NCBI GenBank assembly: GCA_003519375.1
Contig: DOWV01000090.1
Coordinates: forward strand, 12,433 to 26,972
Direction: 5' to 3'
Source: Bacteroidota bacterium
Lineage (GTDB): Bacteria; Bacteroidota; Ignavibacteria; UBA10030
DNA length: 14,540 nucleotides
Shown: positions 1 to 7,329 of the stretch, one piece after another
Layout of the letters: each line of letters starts with the position of its first letter
How positions within the stretch are numbered: position 1 is the first letter of the stretch
Made by a program: the position numbers and the translations under genes
Notes under the pieces: generated by a model
The model's database searches: none
The model's input: the letters and a program-made list of their open reading frames with translations, nothing else
Told to the model about the DNA's origin: nothing

Positions 1-1
1 C

Positions 2-2188
2 TCCGGAGGTCTCGGCGTTCTCTCGGGCGATCATCTGAAATCCGCCAGCGACCTCGGACTACCCCTTGTCGGCATCGGCTTGCTGTACCAACAAGGGTAT
101 TTCCGTCAGTATTTGAACGCCGACGGGTGGCAGCAGGAGCGGAATCCGGAAAACGACTTCTATACACTCCCCATTACTCTCGAGCATACGCCGGAAGGAA
201 AACCTCTCACGATCACGGTTGATCTTCCGGGCCGGTCGCTGTACGCACAGATCTGGCGTGTGAAAGTCGGAAGGATACCTCTCTATCTCCTTGATACGAA
301 CATCCCGCTGAACGCTCCGGAAGACCAGGACATAACCGATCAGCTCTACGGCGGCGACAGGGAGTTGCGTATCAAACAGGAGATTCTGCTCGGCATCGGC
401 GGCTATCGTGCTCTCAAAGCGCTGGGGATCAGTCCCTCGGTATATCATATGAACGAGGGTCACTCAGCGTTTCTTGCGCTCGAGCGATGCCGCGATCTCA
501 TGGGTGCGTATAAGCTCTCGTTTGCGGAGGCCCGTGAAGCTTCGACTCCCGGACTGGTTTTCACGACACACACCCCCGTTCCGGCCGGCAACGACTTTTT
601 CGCTCCGGAGCTGATGGAACGGTATTTCAGCAATTACTACCGTGACCTCGGATTGAACCCGAAGGAATTCCATGGTCTCGGACGGCAAGATCCCAACAAC
701 GATCAGGAGGTGTACTGCATGACCGTGCTTGCGCTCCGGATGGCCGGCAACAGCAACGGCGTCGCAAAGCTGCACGGCACGGTGTCGCGCAAGATGTGGC
801 AGAACGTCTGGCCGGGGCTGCCCTCAAACGAGATTCCCATCATCTCGATCACGAACGGCGTTCACGCACCCTCGTGGATCAGCCGCGACATGGCGGGTCT
901 CTACGACCGGTACCTTGGTCCGAAATGGCGCGAAGACCCGGGAGAATACGCACTCTGGAGCAGAGTCCACCACATTCCCGATGAAGAGCTGTGGCGCACA
1001 CACGAACGACGACGTGAGCGCCTCGTAGCTTTCGCGCGTGCACGCCTTCGTTCACAGCTTGAATCGCGGGGCGGACCGCCCTCCGAAGTCGATCAGGCCG
1101 CCGAGGTCCTCAACTCACAGGCTCTGACGATCGGATTCGCACGCCGGTTTGCCACGTACAAACGCTCCACGCTGATTCTCAGGGATGCGGAGCGTCTCCT
1201 CAAGATTCTCGGTGCCAAGGATCGGCCGGTGCAAATTATTTTCGCGGGAAAGGCGCACCCTCACGACGATCCCGGCAAGGAACTCATCCGGCAGATCGTC
1301 CACTTTGAACGGAATCCGGGCGCCCGGCGCCGGATGGTGTTTCTCGAAGATTACGATATGGTGGTTGCCCGCTACATGCTGCAGGGAGTCGACATCTGGC
1401 TCAACACCCCCCGAAGGCCGCTGGAGGCAAGCGGGACGAGTGGCATGAAGGCGACGCTCAACGGAGCAATCAACCTCAGCATCCTCGATGGGTGGTGGGA
1501 CGAAGCATATACAGTTCAAACCGGATGGGCAATCGGGCGCGGCGAAGAGTACACCGATTCGACAAAGCAGGACGAGATCGAATCGAATGCGCTGTATGAT
1601 CTCCTGGAGAAAGAAATCGTTCCACTTTACTACACTCGCGGGGCCGATGATCTGCCGCGGCAGTGGATAGCAAAGATGAAAAGTGCGATGCGCGCAATCG
1701 GTCCTGAGTTTAACACCAACCGGATGGTCCGGGAGTACACCGAGAGGATGTATCTGCCGGCACTGGACCGTGAATCGGAACTCAAAAGCAACGCATTCGC
1801 CCGGGCGAAGCAGCTGGCGGTCTGGAAACAGCGAGTGCGCGAGCATTGGCCGGAAATCAAGATCCTGGAAATCACGGTCGACAATCACAAGACGCTGAAA
1901 GTCGGCGAGTCTGTCACCATCCGCGCGAAAATCGACCTCGGCCGTCTGAAGGCCGAAGATGTTTCCGTCGAGCTCTTCTACGGCTCACTGAATGCCGGCG
2001 GCGAGATCGAAAATCCGAAGGTCGCGCTGATGAAACCCGGAGAGAAAGCGAAAGGCTCGGTGTTTGAGTTTGCGGGTGTCAACAAGCTGGTGATGAGCGG
2101 ACGGATGGGTCACACGGTTCGAATTTTACCGAAGCACGAGGATCTCGACAACCCGCACAAGCTCGGACTCGTGCTCTGGGCGAAGTAG
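2..2188 (+). CDS. glgP: Alpha-glucan (glycogen/maltodextrin) phosphorylase, 3' part
   Basis: Cytoplasmic GT35 enzyme that phosphorolyses alpha-1,4-glucans to glucose-1-phosphate. The reading frame is open from base 2, so the start lies left of the window; 728 residues are visible. The first visible residues contain GGLGVLSGDHLKSASDLGLP, a family hallmark, so only an N-terminal portion is missing. Visible residues 475-486 read EASGTSGMKATL; the Lys of GMK (codon 1448-1450, visible residue 483) is the expected pyridoxal-phosphate lysine. It is followed by LNGA and LDGWWDE, the pattern of the Thermotoga/Thermus-type phosphorylases rather than the mammalian/E. coli type (LDGANVE). The C-terminal region (FYGSLN, GRMGHTVRILPKH) also fits that subfamily. 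The TTG at 80 is internal, not a start. A hairpin terminator follows 37 bp after the stop. Family assignment is firm; the natural glucan substrate cannot be told from sequence. Confidence 0.95.
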   Translation, partial: SGGLGVLSGDHLKSASDLGLPLVGIGLLYQQGYFRQYLNADGWQQERNPENDFYTLPITLEHTPEGKPLTITVDLPGRSLYAQIWRVKVGRIPLYLLDTNIPLNAPEDQDITDQLYGGDRELRIKQEILLGIGGYRALKALGISPSVYHMNEGHSAFLALERCRDLMGAYKLSFAEAREASTPGLVFTTHTPVPAGNDFFAPELMERYFSNYYRDLGLNPKEFHGLGRQDPNNDQEVYCMTVLALRMAGNSNGVAKLHGTVSRKMWQNVWPGLPSNEIPIISITNGVHAPSWISRDMAGLYDRYLGPKWREDPGEYALWSRVHHIPDEELWRTHERRRERLVAFARARLRSQLESRGGPPSEVDQAAEVLNSQALTIGFARRFATYKRSTLILRDAERLLKILGAKDRPVQIIFAGKAHPHDDPGKELIRQIVHFERNPGARRRMVFLEDYDMVVARYMLQGVDIWLNTPRRPLEASGTSGMKATLNGAINLSILDGWWDEAYTVQTGWAIGRGEEYTDSTKQDEIESNALYDLLEKEIVPLYYTRGADDLPRQWIAKMKSAMRAIGPEFNTNRMVREYTERMYLPALDRESELKSNAFARAKQLAVWKQRVREHWPEIKILEITVDNHKTLKVGESVTIRAKIDLGRLKAEDVSVELFYGSLNAGGEIENPKVALMKPGEKAKGSVFEFAGVNKLVMSGRMGHTVRILPKHEDLDNPHKLGLVLWAK

Positions 2189-2224
2189 CAGGTAACCGCC
2201 GAGTTGGCTCAGCTGAGCAAACGA

Positions 2225-2268
2225 AAGCCCGCTCCGGAAGATTTTCCCGGAGCTGGCTTGTTGTTTTC
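2225..2268. terminator. Bidirectional intrinsic terminator between glgP and pabC
   Basis: The hairpin has an outer stem AAGCC (2225-2229)/GGCTT (2255-2259) and an inner stem GCTCCGG (2231-2237)/CCGGAGC (2247-2253), with one C-T mismatch between them and a loop of about 9 nt. On the plus strand a T-rich run (TTGTTGTTTTC) follows. On the minus strand the stem is followed by a weaker TCGTTTG. It lies between two convergent genes, so it probably serves both. Confidence 0.8.
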
Positions 2269-2291
2269 TATCGCAGCCTGATGGTCTGTTA

Positions 2292-2888
2292 TCAAGCCCT
2301 GATGCTGCCCATATCGATAAAGGGCACATCTCCGATGTCGAGCATGGCGTTGATGGGCGCCGCTTTCGAGAAACGGCTCAGGTCCCGCGTCGTAATTCGC
2401 TCCGTGCTCAGAACCCCGCGGCTGACGAGGAGGCTGCGTTTCGTGCCAGCCAGCATCGGACGCTCCGGAGTTACCCACCGCTGTCCGTCGAACAACACGA
2501 TGTTCGCAATGGACAAATCCGTGATTTCACCGTCGAGGACCATGATGATGTCGTCCGCCCCGGAGTCGCGAACGAGGGCATTTATCGCCTCGCGGTCGGT
2601 GAACTTGTGGCTATATCGAACGTGATCTGCATTCACAAGCCGGACCGTCTTGATGTCCGGGAGCCGGTATGGCAGGAACTCAACAGACTCAACAGTCTTC
2701 GAGTAAGCAACCCTGCATCGATATGTCTCCTCGCCGAGGGTCTGTGGGACAAGGATGTGCGCTTTCAAATCCAGAACATCCTGCAACCCCAGGAGGATGC
2801 GGCGCGATCGAGCAACACGTTCGTTGTGCCCCTCGATGTTTTCTGCAACGCGCCGAACGACTTTGATCGTCTCAAATAAGAGGGACAT
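2292..2888 (-). CDS. pabC: Aminodeoxychorismate lyase-like class IV aminotransferase (PabC)
   Basis: PLP enzyme of fold type IV. In folate synthesis PabC converts 4-amino-4-deoxychorismate to 4-aminobenzoate and pyruvate. The protein has 198 residues, shorter than E. coli PabC (about 270) because the N-terminal domain is compact. K95 in YSHKFTD is the expected Schiff-base lysine; E121 in GEITDLSIANIV, then TPERP (140-144) and GTKR (148-151), match the conserved class IV block around the cofactor phosphate and carboxylate. The start at 2888 gives MSLLFETIK, the usual short N-terminus of these small homologs, and overlaps the pabB stop by 17 bp, which implies translational coupling; no strong Shine-Dalgarno is visible. 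Branched-chain or D-amino acid transaminase are alternatives within the superfamily, but the pabB and pabA neighbours make PabC the best call. Confidence 0.88.
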   Translation of the reverse strand: MSLLFETIKVVRRVAENIEGHNERVARSRRILLGLQDVLDLKAHILVPQTLGEETYRCRVAYSKTVESVEFLPYRLPDIKTVRLVNADHVRYSHKFTDREAINALVRDSGADDIIMVLDGEITDLSIANIVLFDGQRWVTPERPMLAGTKRSLLVSRGVLSTERITTRDLSRFSKAAPINAMLDIGDVPFIDMGSIRA

Positions 2889-3870
2889 AGACTTTGTCGA
2901 TTAGCTCTCGGTACTCTTTCTTCAATTCGCTCGAGGCGGTGATCCCTCCGCCGCTCTTGTAGTACAGCTCACCGTTGATATTCTCGATATAACGTATCAT
3001 GACACCGCTGTCGAGCGATTTTCCGTCGAAGAATCCGCAAATCCCCGTATAGTAACCGCGTTCATACGCTTCCGTCTCCAAGATGATTTCGACTGTCTTT
3101 CGTTTTGGCGCACCGGTGACCGACCCCGCCGGCAAGAGCTCGAACAGGAGGCTGCCGATCGCTCCACGCCAATCAGGCGGTACAGTTCCGGCAATGACAG
3201 AACTCATCTGGATAAGATCTTTCTGGTTGGTGCGAACCAGGTCGAGTCTGCAAAATTGTTCGACGTGAACTCTCTTTGCGACTGTGCTGAGATCATTCCG
3301 TATCAAATCAACAATCGTCGTGTGCTCGGCGATCTCTTTGGGATCGGTCAACAAGACCTTTTCTGCGTTCTCGACCGCCGCATCAATCGTACCCTTCATC
3401 GGGAATGACCGGATCGTTTCTCCGGCAATCTGCACGAAGGTCTCCGGAGAAAACACGACAAACCTGTCAGGAAACAGCAACTTGTATTTGGCCTTGCTGT
3501 AGTGGAAAATCTGATGTAAACTCAGACTGGTCTCGATGCGAGTTGGAAGCGTCAGGTTCAAGAGGTACGTGTTTCCATTCCGGATATTCTGTTGCACATC
3601 GTTGAACGCCCGCGTGTATCGGTACAAATCAGGTGGGTACTTGCGAAAGAATGGAGCCGGAGGAGACCCGGAGTTCGCCGGGGCATTCGTAGTACCATTA
3701 AAATCGAAGAGGAGCCCACACTCATTCGCCTCCTCGGGCGTGAGGACCACCGGATGCTCCTGAAGAAAATCTACAACAAAGAGGAAAGGCTCCTGCCTCC
3801 GGCCGTACTTGTTCATCCGTTCTGCGGCGCCGGAAGCATCGAGATTTCCATATGTTGTGTTCCTGACCAT
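2872..3870 (-). CDS. pabB: Aminodeoxychorismate synthase component I (PabB)
   Basis: Chorismate-binding enzyme that, with ammonia from PabA, aminates chorismate to 4-amino-4-deoxychorismate. It has 332 residues, a short form covering mainly the catalytic domain. The motif SFPMKGT has Lys at residue 159; Lys in P-[IM]-K-G-T is the nucleophile that separates PabB from anthranilate synthase TrpE (Lys274 in E. coli PabB). Other family blocks are DLIRNDLSTVA (188-198), GSVTGAPKRKT (249-259), YYTGICGFF (273-281) and SGGGITASSE (306-315). The ATG at 3870 has a GAGG Shine-Dalgarno about 8 bp upstream. Its start faces pabA across 30 bp, and its 3' end overlaps pabC by 17 bp, so all three genes of the 4-aminobenzoate branch sit together. 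Confidence 0.93.
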   Translation of the reverse strand: MVRNTTYGNLDASGAAERMNKYGRRQEPFLFVVDFLQEHPVVLTPEEANECGLLFDFNGTTNAPANSGSPPAPFFRKYPPDLYRYTRAFNDVQQNIRNGNTYLLNLTLPTRIETSLSLHQIFHYSKAKYKLLFPDRFVVFSPETFVQIAGETIRSFPMKGTIDAAVENAEKVLLTDPKEIAEHTTIVDLIRNDLSTVAKRVHVEQFCRLDLVRTNQKDLIQMSSVIAGTVPPDWRGAIGSLLFELLPAGSVTGAPKRKTVEIILETEAYERGYYTGICGFFDGKSLDSGVMIRYIENINGELYYKSGGGITASSELKKEYRELIDKVYVPLI

Positions 3871-3900
3871 TCATGGACCTCGGGAAAAGATAGCAAAAAA

Positions 3901-4476
3901 ATGACTTCGCGGGTATTGCTCGTCGACAATTACGATTCGTTCACTTTCAATCTCGTTCAGCTGCTCGAGGAGAGCGGGGAATGTCTGGTCGAGGTAGTGA
4001 AGAATGACTCCATTGATCTAAGCCGGGGCTCGGAATACGACAAGATTCTCTTATCTCCGGGCCCCGGGGTTCCGAGAGAGGCCGGCCGCCTGTTGGAATT
4101 CCTTCAGACTGCAAGCCCGACTTGCTCTATTCTTGGAGTTTGCCTTGGCCACCAGGCGATTGCGGAGTTCTTTGGCGGCTCTCTTGTGCGCACGCCTGAG
4201 GTGGCGCATGGAGTGACAAAAGAAGTGATGGTAGAGGTGACCGACGATCCGCTTTTTCGCGGAGTGGCAAAGAAGTTTCCGGCAGGACTCTATCATTCGT
4301 GGGCAGTAGATCCGGCATCTCTGCCATCAAGCCTGCGTGTGACTGCCCGATCGACCGATGGCGTGATCATGGCAATTTCACACAAATCGAGGGACATCAG
4401 AGGCATACAGTTCCACCCTGAGTCGGTGATGACGCCAAATGGATCTGCTCTCATCCGAAACTGGCTCCTGATGTGA
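3901..4476 (+). CDS. pabA: Glutamine amidotransferase subunit PabA (PabA/TrpG family)
   Basis: Class I glutamine amidotransferase of 191 residues that hydrolyses glutamine and passes ammonia to PabB. The catalytic triad is visible: nucleophile C81 in GVCLGHQ, and H172 and E174 in QFHPES. The N-terminus VLLVDNYDSFTFNL and the oxyanion region LSPGPGVP are typical. I chose the ATG at 3901 because it gives the normal N-terminus; the frame is open upstream to 3592, but that stretch lies antisense to pabB. The Shine-Dalgarno is weak (GGGAAAAG). PabA and TrpG proteins are often interchangeable, so it may also serve anthranilate synthase; the divergent pabB supports PabA. Confidence 0.92.
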   Translation: MTSRVLLVDNYDSFTFNLVQLLEESGECLVEVVKNDSIDLSRGSEYDKILLSPGPGVPREAGRLLEFLQTASPTCSILGVCLGHQAIAEFFGGSLVRTPEVAHGVTKEVMVEVTDDPLFRGVAKKFPAGLYHSWAVDPASLPSSLRVTARSTDGVIMAISHKSRDIRGIQFHPESVMTPNGSALIRNWLLM

Positions 4477-4738
4477 TCGTGCTCCAGATTTGTTGCCTTT
4501 CTCTGCAAACTGCTTTAGTTTGATTGAATTCCATGCGACGAGTTTCAAAATTACTGCCCCAAAATCCCGGGCGTCTATACGCGTGAAAGCTCTTACATCC
4601 TGCAGCCCCCCAATGAACCATACAAAGACTCGATCGGCCTGGCTCCATCTGCTTTGCTTGATGAATGCTTGCTCTCCGAATAACCGGGACGCGCTCGCAT
4701 CGACAATTCCTCCGGCGAGAGTTCACTCTAAGTCCGTC
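4477..4738. other. Spacer between pabA and the racemase gene; no clear gene
   Basis: The racemase frame is open through most of this stretch (from TTG 4490, with ATGs at 4613 and 4661). The encoded residues do not resemble the racemase family and show no clear codon bias. From ATG 4613 the translation resembles a lipoprotein leader (short basic start, hydrophobic stretch, MNAC), so a longer exported form is possible but not favoured. No convincing promoter or hairpin was found. Confidence 0.4.
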
Positions 4739-5737
4739 GTGACAGGATGTTATGTTTTGTTGATTTATCTCTCCTCCTTCTGTACTGCGTTTTCCCAGAA
4801 GAGTTACACAGGGCAGATTGCGAAGCTCTTCGGACGGGATTCGCTCACGATCGTCATTACAGATTCGGGTCTTGGCGGACTTTCGGTGTGCGCCGACCTG
4901 GAATCGTACCTGGGCAGTCTCAAGTCCATCGGCCATGTAAGGCTCGTCTTTGCCAACGCTCTTCCCGACGAATCCTCGCCGTACAACGCCATGGCGGACA
5001 AAGCCCGGCAGCTCCGGGTCTTCGACGACGCCCTGGCGGGCATGAAGCGGTCGTATCATCCCGATGCAATCCTGATCGCGTGCAACACCCTCTCGGCTCT
5101 CTATCCGGAAACTTATGCTGCGTCAAAAAAAGAAATCCCGGTGGTCAGCATCATCGATGTCGGGTCGAAGATGATCGCTGAGCGGGCAAAGAAATCGGGA
5201 AGCTCCCAGTTCCTGATACTCGGGACCCCGACAACCATTACCTCCGGCATCTATGTGAGGCAGCTCGCCGCGCTCGGGGTGCCCCGGGAACGAATCGTCT
5301 CCCAGTCCTGCGAGCTTCTCGAAACAGAGATCCAAGCCGACCCGGCGAGCGATGTCGTCAACAGCCTCGTAGAAACGTACGTCGATGAGGCATTGGAGAA
5401 GATCGACACAAAGCGAGCCGGCACGATCTCTGTCGGACTTTGCTGTTCGCACTACGGTTACAGTGTCGAAGCCTTCCGTCAGGCCCTCAAGCAAAAAGTC
5501 GGGGACGGATTTGAACTTTTGAATCCGAACAAGGCGATGGTGGCACTCTTTGCAGTGGCAAGCCGGATCAGATCGGGCAAACCGACAAAGATCAGCGTTG
5601 AGGTTGTCTCAAGAGCGGCGTTCACGGACCAGGAAATTCAATCGATTGCAGGCGCGGTCGACAAAACATCGCGCAAGACGGCAAACGCCCTGAGGCAATT
5701 CCAGCATAAGGAAAATTTGTTTCCATTCAAGAAGTAA
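4739..5737 (+). CDS. Exported aspartate/glutamate racemase-family protein
   Basis: PLP-independent racemase of the Asp/Glu (MurI-like) superfamily, which uses two cysteines as acid/base pair. With the GTG start it has 332 residues. Visible motifs are TDSGLGGLSV (41-50; MurI has DSGVGGLSV), IACNTLSA with C115, and GLCCSHYG with C236 matching the second catalytic Cys of LGCTHYP. The N-terminus is a hydrophobic stretch ending CTAFSQ, a likely signal peptide cleaved near residue 19-20; cytoplasmic MurI has none. The start is uncertain: GTG 4739 gives a short leader without positive charge, TTG 4757 has AGGA 9 bp upstream, and ATG 4613 adds 42 residues. The stop lies 11 bp before the permease start, so the two are probably cotranscribed. 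Substrate (Asp, Glu or other) cannot be read from the sequence. A murein-synthesis MurI role is unlikely because of the export signal and context. Confidence 0.8.
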   Translation: MTGCYVLLIYLSSFCTAFSQKSYTGQIAKLFGRDSLTIVITDSGLGGLSVCADLESYLGSLKSIGHVRLVFANALPDESSPYNAMADKARQLRVFDDALAGMKRSYHPDAILIACNTLSALYPETYAASKKEIPVVSIIDVGSKMIAERAKKSGSSQFLILGTPTTITSGIYVRQLAALGVPRERIVSQSCELLETEIQADPASDVVNSLVETYVDEALEKIDTKRAGTISVGLCCSHYGYSVEAFRQALKQKVGDGFELLNPNKAMVALFAVASRIRSGKPTKISVEVVSRAAFTDQEIQSIAGAVDKTSRKTANALRQFQHKENLFPFKK

Positions 5738-5748
5738 CGCGGATATGT

Positions 5749-7014
5749 ATGCCCTTTGAGCTGATCATTCTTCTTTCGATGCTGGTGGTGTTTGCCCTGG
5801 GAGTCTTTCTCGCAAAACTTCCATCCGGCGTTGCGCTCGTCCTCTCGGCTATCGTCGGGGCTCTTGTCGCCGGTGAAGGGTTTCCTTTGCGCCATCTCGT
5901 TGAAGGGGCGTTCGGCTATTTAGACGCCATGCTCATCATCGCGACGGCGATGATCTTCATGAAAGCACTCGAGGCATCGGGGGCACTTGGGACGCTTGGC
6001 CACCTTCTTGTGAAATCGTTGTACCGGTGGCCGACGCTGTTGTTCGTCTTCATTGCGCTCTTTGTCATGTTTCCCGGAATGCTGACAGGCCTCTCCTCGG
6101 CCTGTATTCTCACCACCGGAGCGCTTGTTGCTCCTGCCATGCTGGCGATGCGAATTCCGGCTCCTGCTGTTGGATCGTTCATCGCCATGCTGGCCGTTTA
6201 TGGCATGATCGCGCCACCGATCAACATCCCCGTCATGATCATCGGCGGGGGCGTCGATATGCCCTACATTGGATTTGAGAAACCCCTCGCGCTTGCATCG
6301 TTTCCGCTGGCGCTGGTGGCGGCTCTCTACTATCGTTTTCGATACGTCCGGAAGATTCACATTGACGAAGTTCTTTCCCAGTTGCCTTCGCCGGTCCATG
6401 CAAAGCATGGGATCATGCTTTTCGCTCCGCTGGTGCTCGTCGTTGCCCTTATGGTCGCAATCCGGGTTGTGCCGCAGTATGTCCCGGATATCGGCATTCC
6501 GTTGATTTTCCTTCTCGGAAGCCTGGCGGGACTTTTCACCGGCGAACGCATGAAGTTCTGGACGACGGCGCGATCGGCAATCCGGGATGCGATGCCCGTG
6601 ATGGTTATTCTCGTCGGCGTCGGAATGTTCGTGCAGATCATGACGCTGACCGGCGTGCGCGGCTTCCTGGCTGTCGGAGCCTTGAATCTTCCGCCGGCGT
6701 TTCTCTATGTAGGCATTTCGCTCCTCATGCCGGCGTTTGGATCGGCGTACGCGTCAGCGTCGGTGATCGGGGTTCCCCTCGTCTATGTCTTCCTGGGCAA
6801 GGATGAAATCGTTGTTACCTCAGCGCTTTCGCTTATCGCTGGGCTGGGCGACCTCATGCCGCCGCCGATGCTCCTCTGCGCATTTGCTTCACAGATCGTC
6901 GGCGAGAAAAATCAATTTCGGATTCTGAGACAGAGCATTCCCTTGATGGTGCTGTCGCTGATCGTAGCAATTGCCATGATCGCGTTTGCGAACTCAGTGG
7001 CAAAGATGTACTAG
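5749..7014 (+). CDS. DctM-like permease of the ion transporter (IT) superfamily, copy A
   Basis: Polytopic inner-membrane protein of 421 residues, almost entirely hydrophobic, with roughly 10-12 membrane segments. Size and pattern match the large permease subunit of TRAP transporters (DctM), which moves acidic substrates with Na+. Two halves repeat a hairpin-like pattern: FPGMLTGLSSA followed by IAPPINIP in the first half, and MTLTGVRGFLAV with GDLMPPPMLL in the second; such APP/PPP breaks are typical of re-entrant substrate-binding loops in this superfamily. No DctP-type binding protein or four-helix DctQ gene is nearby, so this is not a standard TRAP system. It starts 11 bp after the racemase stop. 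A 160-bp gap with a repeat separates it from the miniprotein gene. The product of 12698-13990 is its paralog, sharing the MTLTG[VA]RG block and the MPY[IV]GF block. Confidence 0.85.
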   Translation: MPFELIILLSMLVVFALGVFLAKLPSGVALVLSAIVGALVAGEGFPLRHLVEGAFGYLDAMLIIATAMIFMKALEASGALGTLGHLLVKSLYRWPTLLFVFIALFVMFPGMLTGLSSACILTTGALVAPAMLAMRIPAPAVGSFIAMLAVYGMIAPPINIPVMIIGGGVDMPYIGFEKPLALASFPLALVAALYYRFRYVRKIHIDEVLSQLPSPVHAKHGIMLFAPLVLVVALMVAIRVVPQYVPDIGIPLIFLLGSLAGLFTGERMKFWTTARSAIRDAMPVMVILVGVGMFVQIMTLTGVRGFLAVGALNLPPAFLYVGISLLMPAFGSAYASASVIGVPLVYVFLGKDEIVVTSALSLIAGLGDLMPPPMLLCAFASQIVGEKNQFRILRQSIPLMVLSLIVAIAMIAFANSVAKMY

Positions 7015-7040
7015 AGGATTGTTCGATGCCAAAGGATAGA

Positions 7041-7148
7041 AAATAAACCGCAAAGACCGCCAAGAGCGCAAAGAGCCCAGAATCTAGAAATGCACGAATA
7101 ACAAATCTCCTCTTAGCGATTCTTTGCGTCCTTCGCGGTTCGCCTTGA
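7041..7148. repeat. Imperfect inverted repeat between permease A and miniprotein A
   Basis: The left arm (7045-7077, AACCGCAAAGACCGCCAAGA...) and the right arm (7114-7147, ...TTTGCGTCCTTCGCGGTTCG) are imperfect reverse complements of each other. The interior is AT-rich. It resembles the GCAAAG/CTTTGCG element at 11095-11203, so it is probably a dispersed intergenic element of this genome. It fills most of the 160-bp gap in an otherwise tight operon. Confidence 0.6.
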
Positions 7149-7174
7149 AGGGACATAACAAAGGTGATAGATTA

Positions 7175-7321
7175 ATGCTTCACTGGACTTATATCGCCAT
7201 CGCGGTGTTCATCTTTGTTCTCGTTCTCAGAGAACTGTTTGCTGAGAGGAACTGGAGAAACCAGATCTCCCTGGCTCTGGTGCTGATACCTCTCGTGCTC
7301 CGCATACTTCACATCAAATAG
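7175..7321 (+). CDS. Two-helix membrane miniprotein, copy A (48 aa)
   Basis: Function unknown. The protein has 48 residues: two hydrophobic segments (about 4-19 and 31-46) joined by a polar linker (RELFAERNWRNQ). It ends LIPLVLRILHIK. The ATG at 7175 has a strong Shine-Dalgarno (AAAGGTGA) at good spacing; the frame is open further upstream to 7124, but that part lies in the repeat. The stop is 8 bp before the M14 gene. It is a real gene because copy B has a homolog at the same position (12409-12564): the C-terminal 29 residues align without gaps with 10 identities, including W, VLIP, LR and final K. A small accessory subunit of the permease, or a link between permease and amidohydrolase, is plausible but inferred. 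Confidence 0.82.
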   Translation: MLHWTYIAIAVFIFVLVLRELFAERNWRNQISLALVLIPLVLRILHIK

Positions 7322-7329
7322 AAAGACGG

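Noticed and set aside
3592..3900. 103-codon open extension upstream of pabA in the same frame
   Set aside because: It lies antisense to the well-supported pabB, and PabA family proteins begin at the VLLVDNYDSF block right after ATG 3901.
4489..4522. Possible Bacteroidota-type promoter (TTTG ... TAGTTTG) before the racemase gene
   Set aside because: Spacing is about 23 bp instead of 19-21 and the -7 element lacks one base of TAnnTTTG, so it is not convincing.
4613..4738. Lipoprotein leader (MNHTKTRSAW...MNAC) as true racemase N-terminus
   Set aside because: The lipobox is poor (Asn at -2), there is no Shine-Dalgarno before ATG 4613, and a better signal-peptide-like stretch follows 40 residues later. 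Kept as an alternative start only.
5749..7014. Annotation as a complete TRAP transporter
   Set aside because: Only a DctM-like protein is present; no DctP or DctQ gene is visible in either module.
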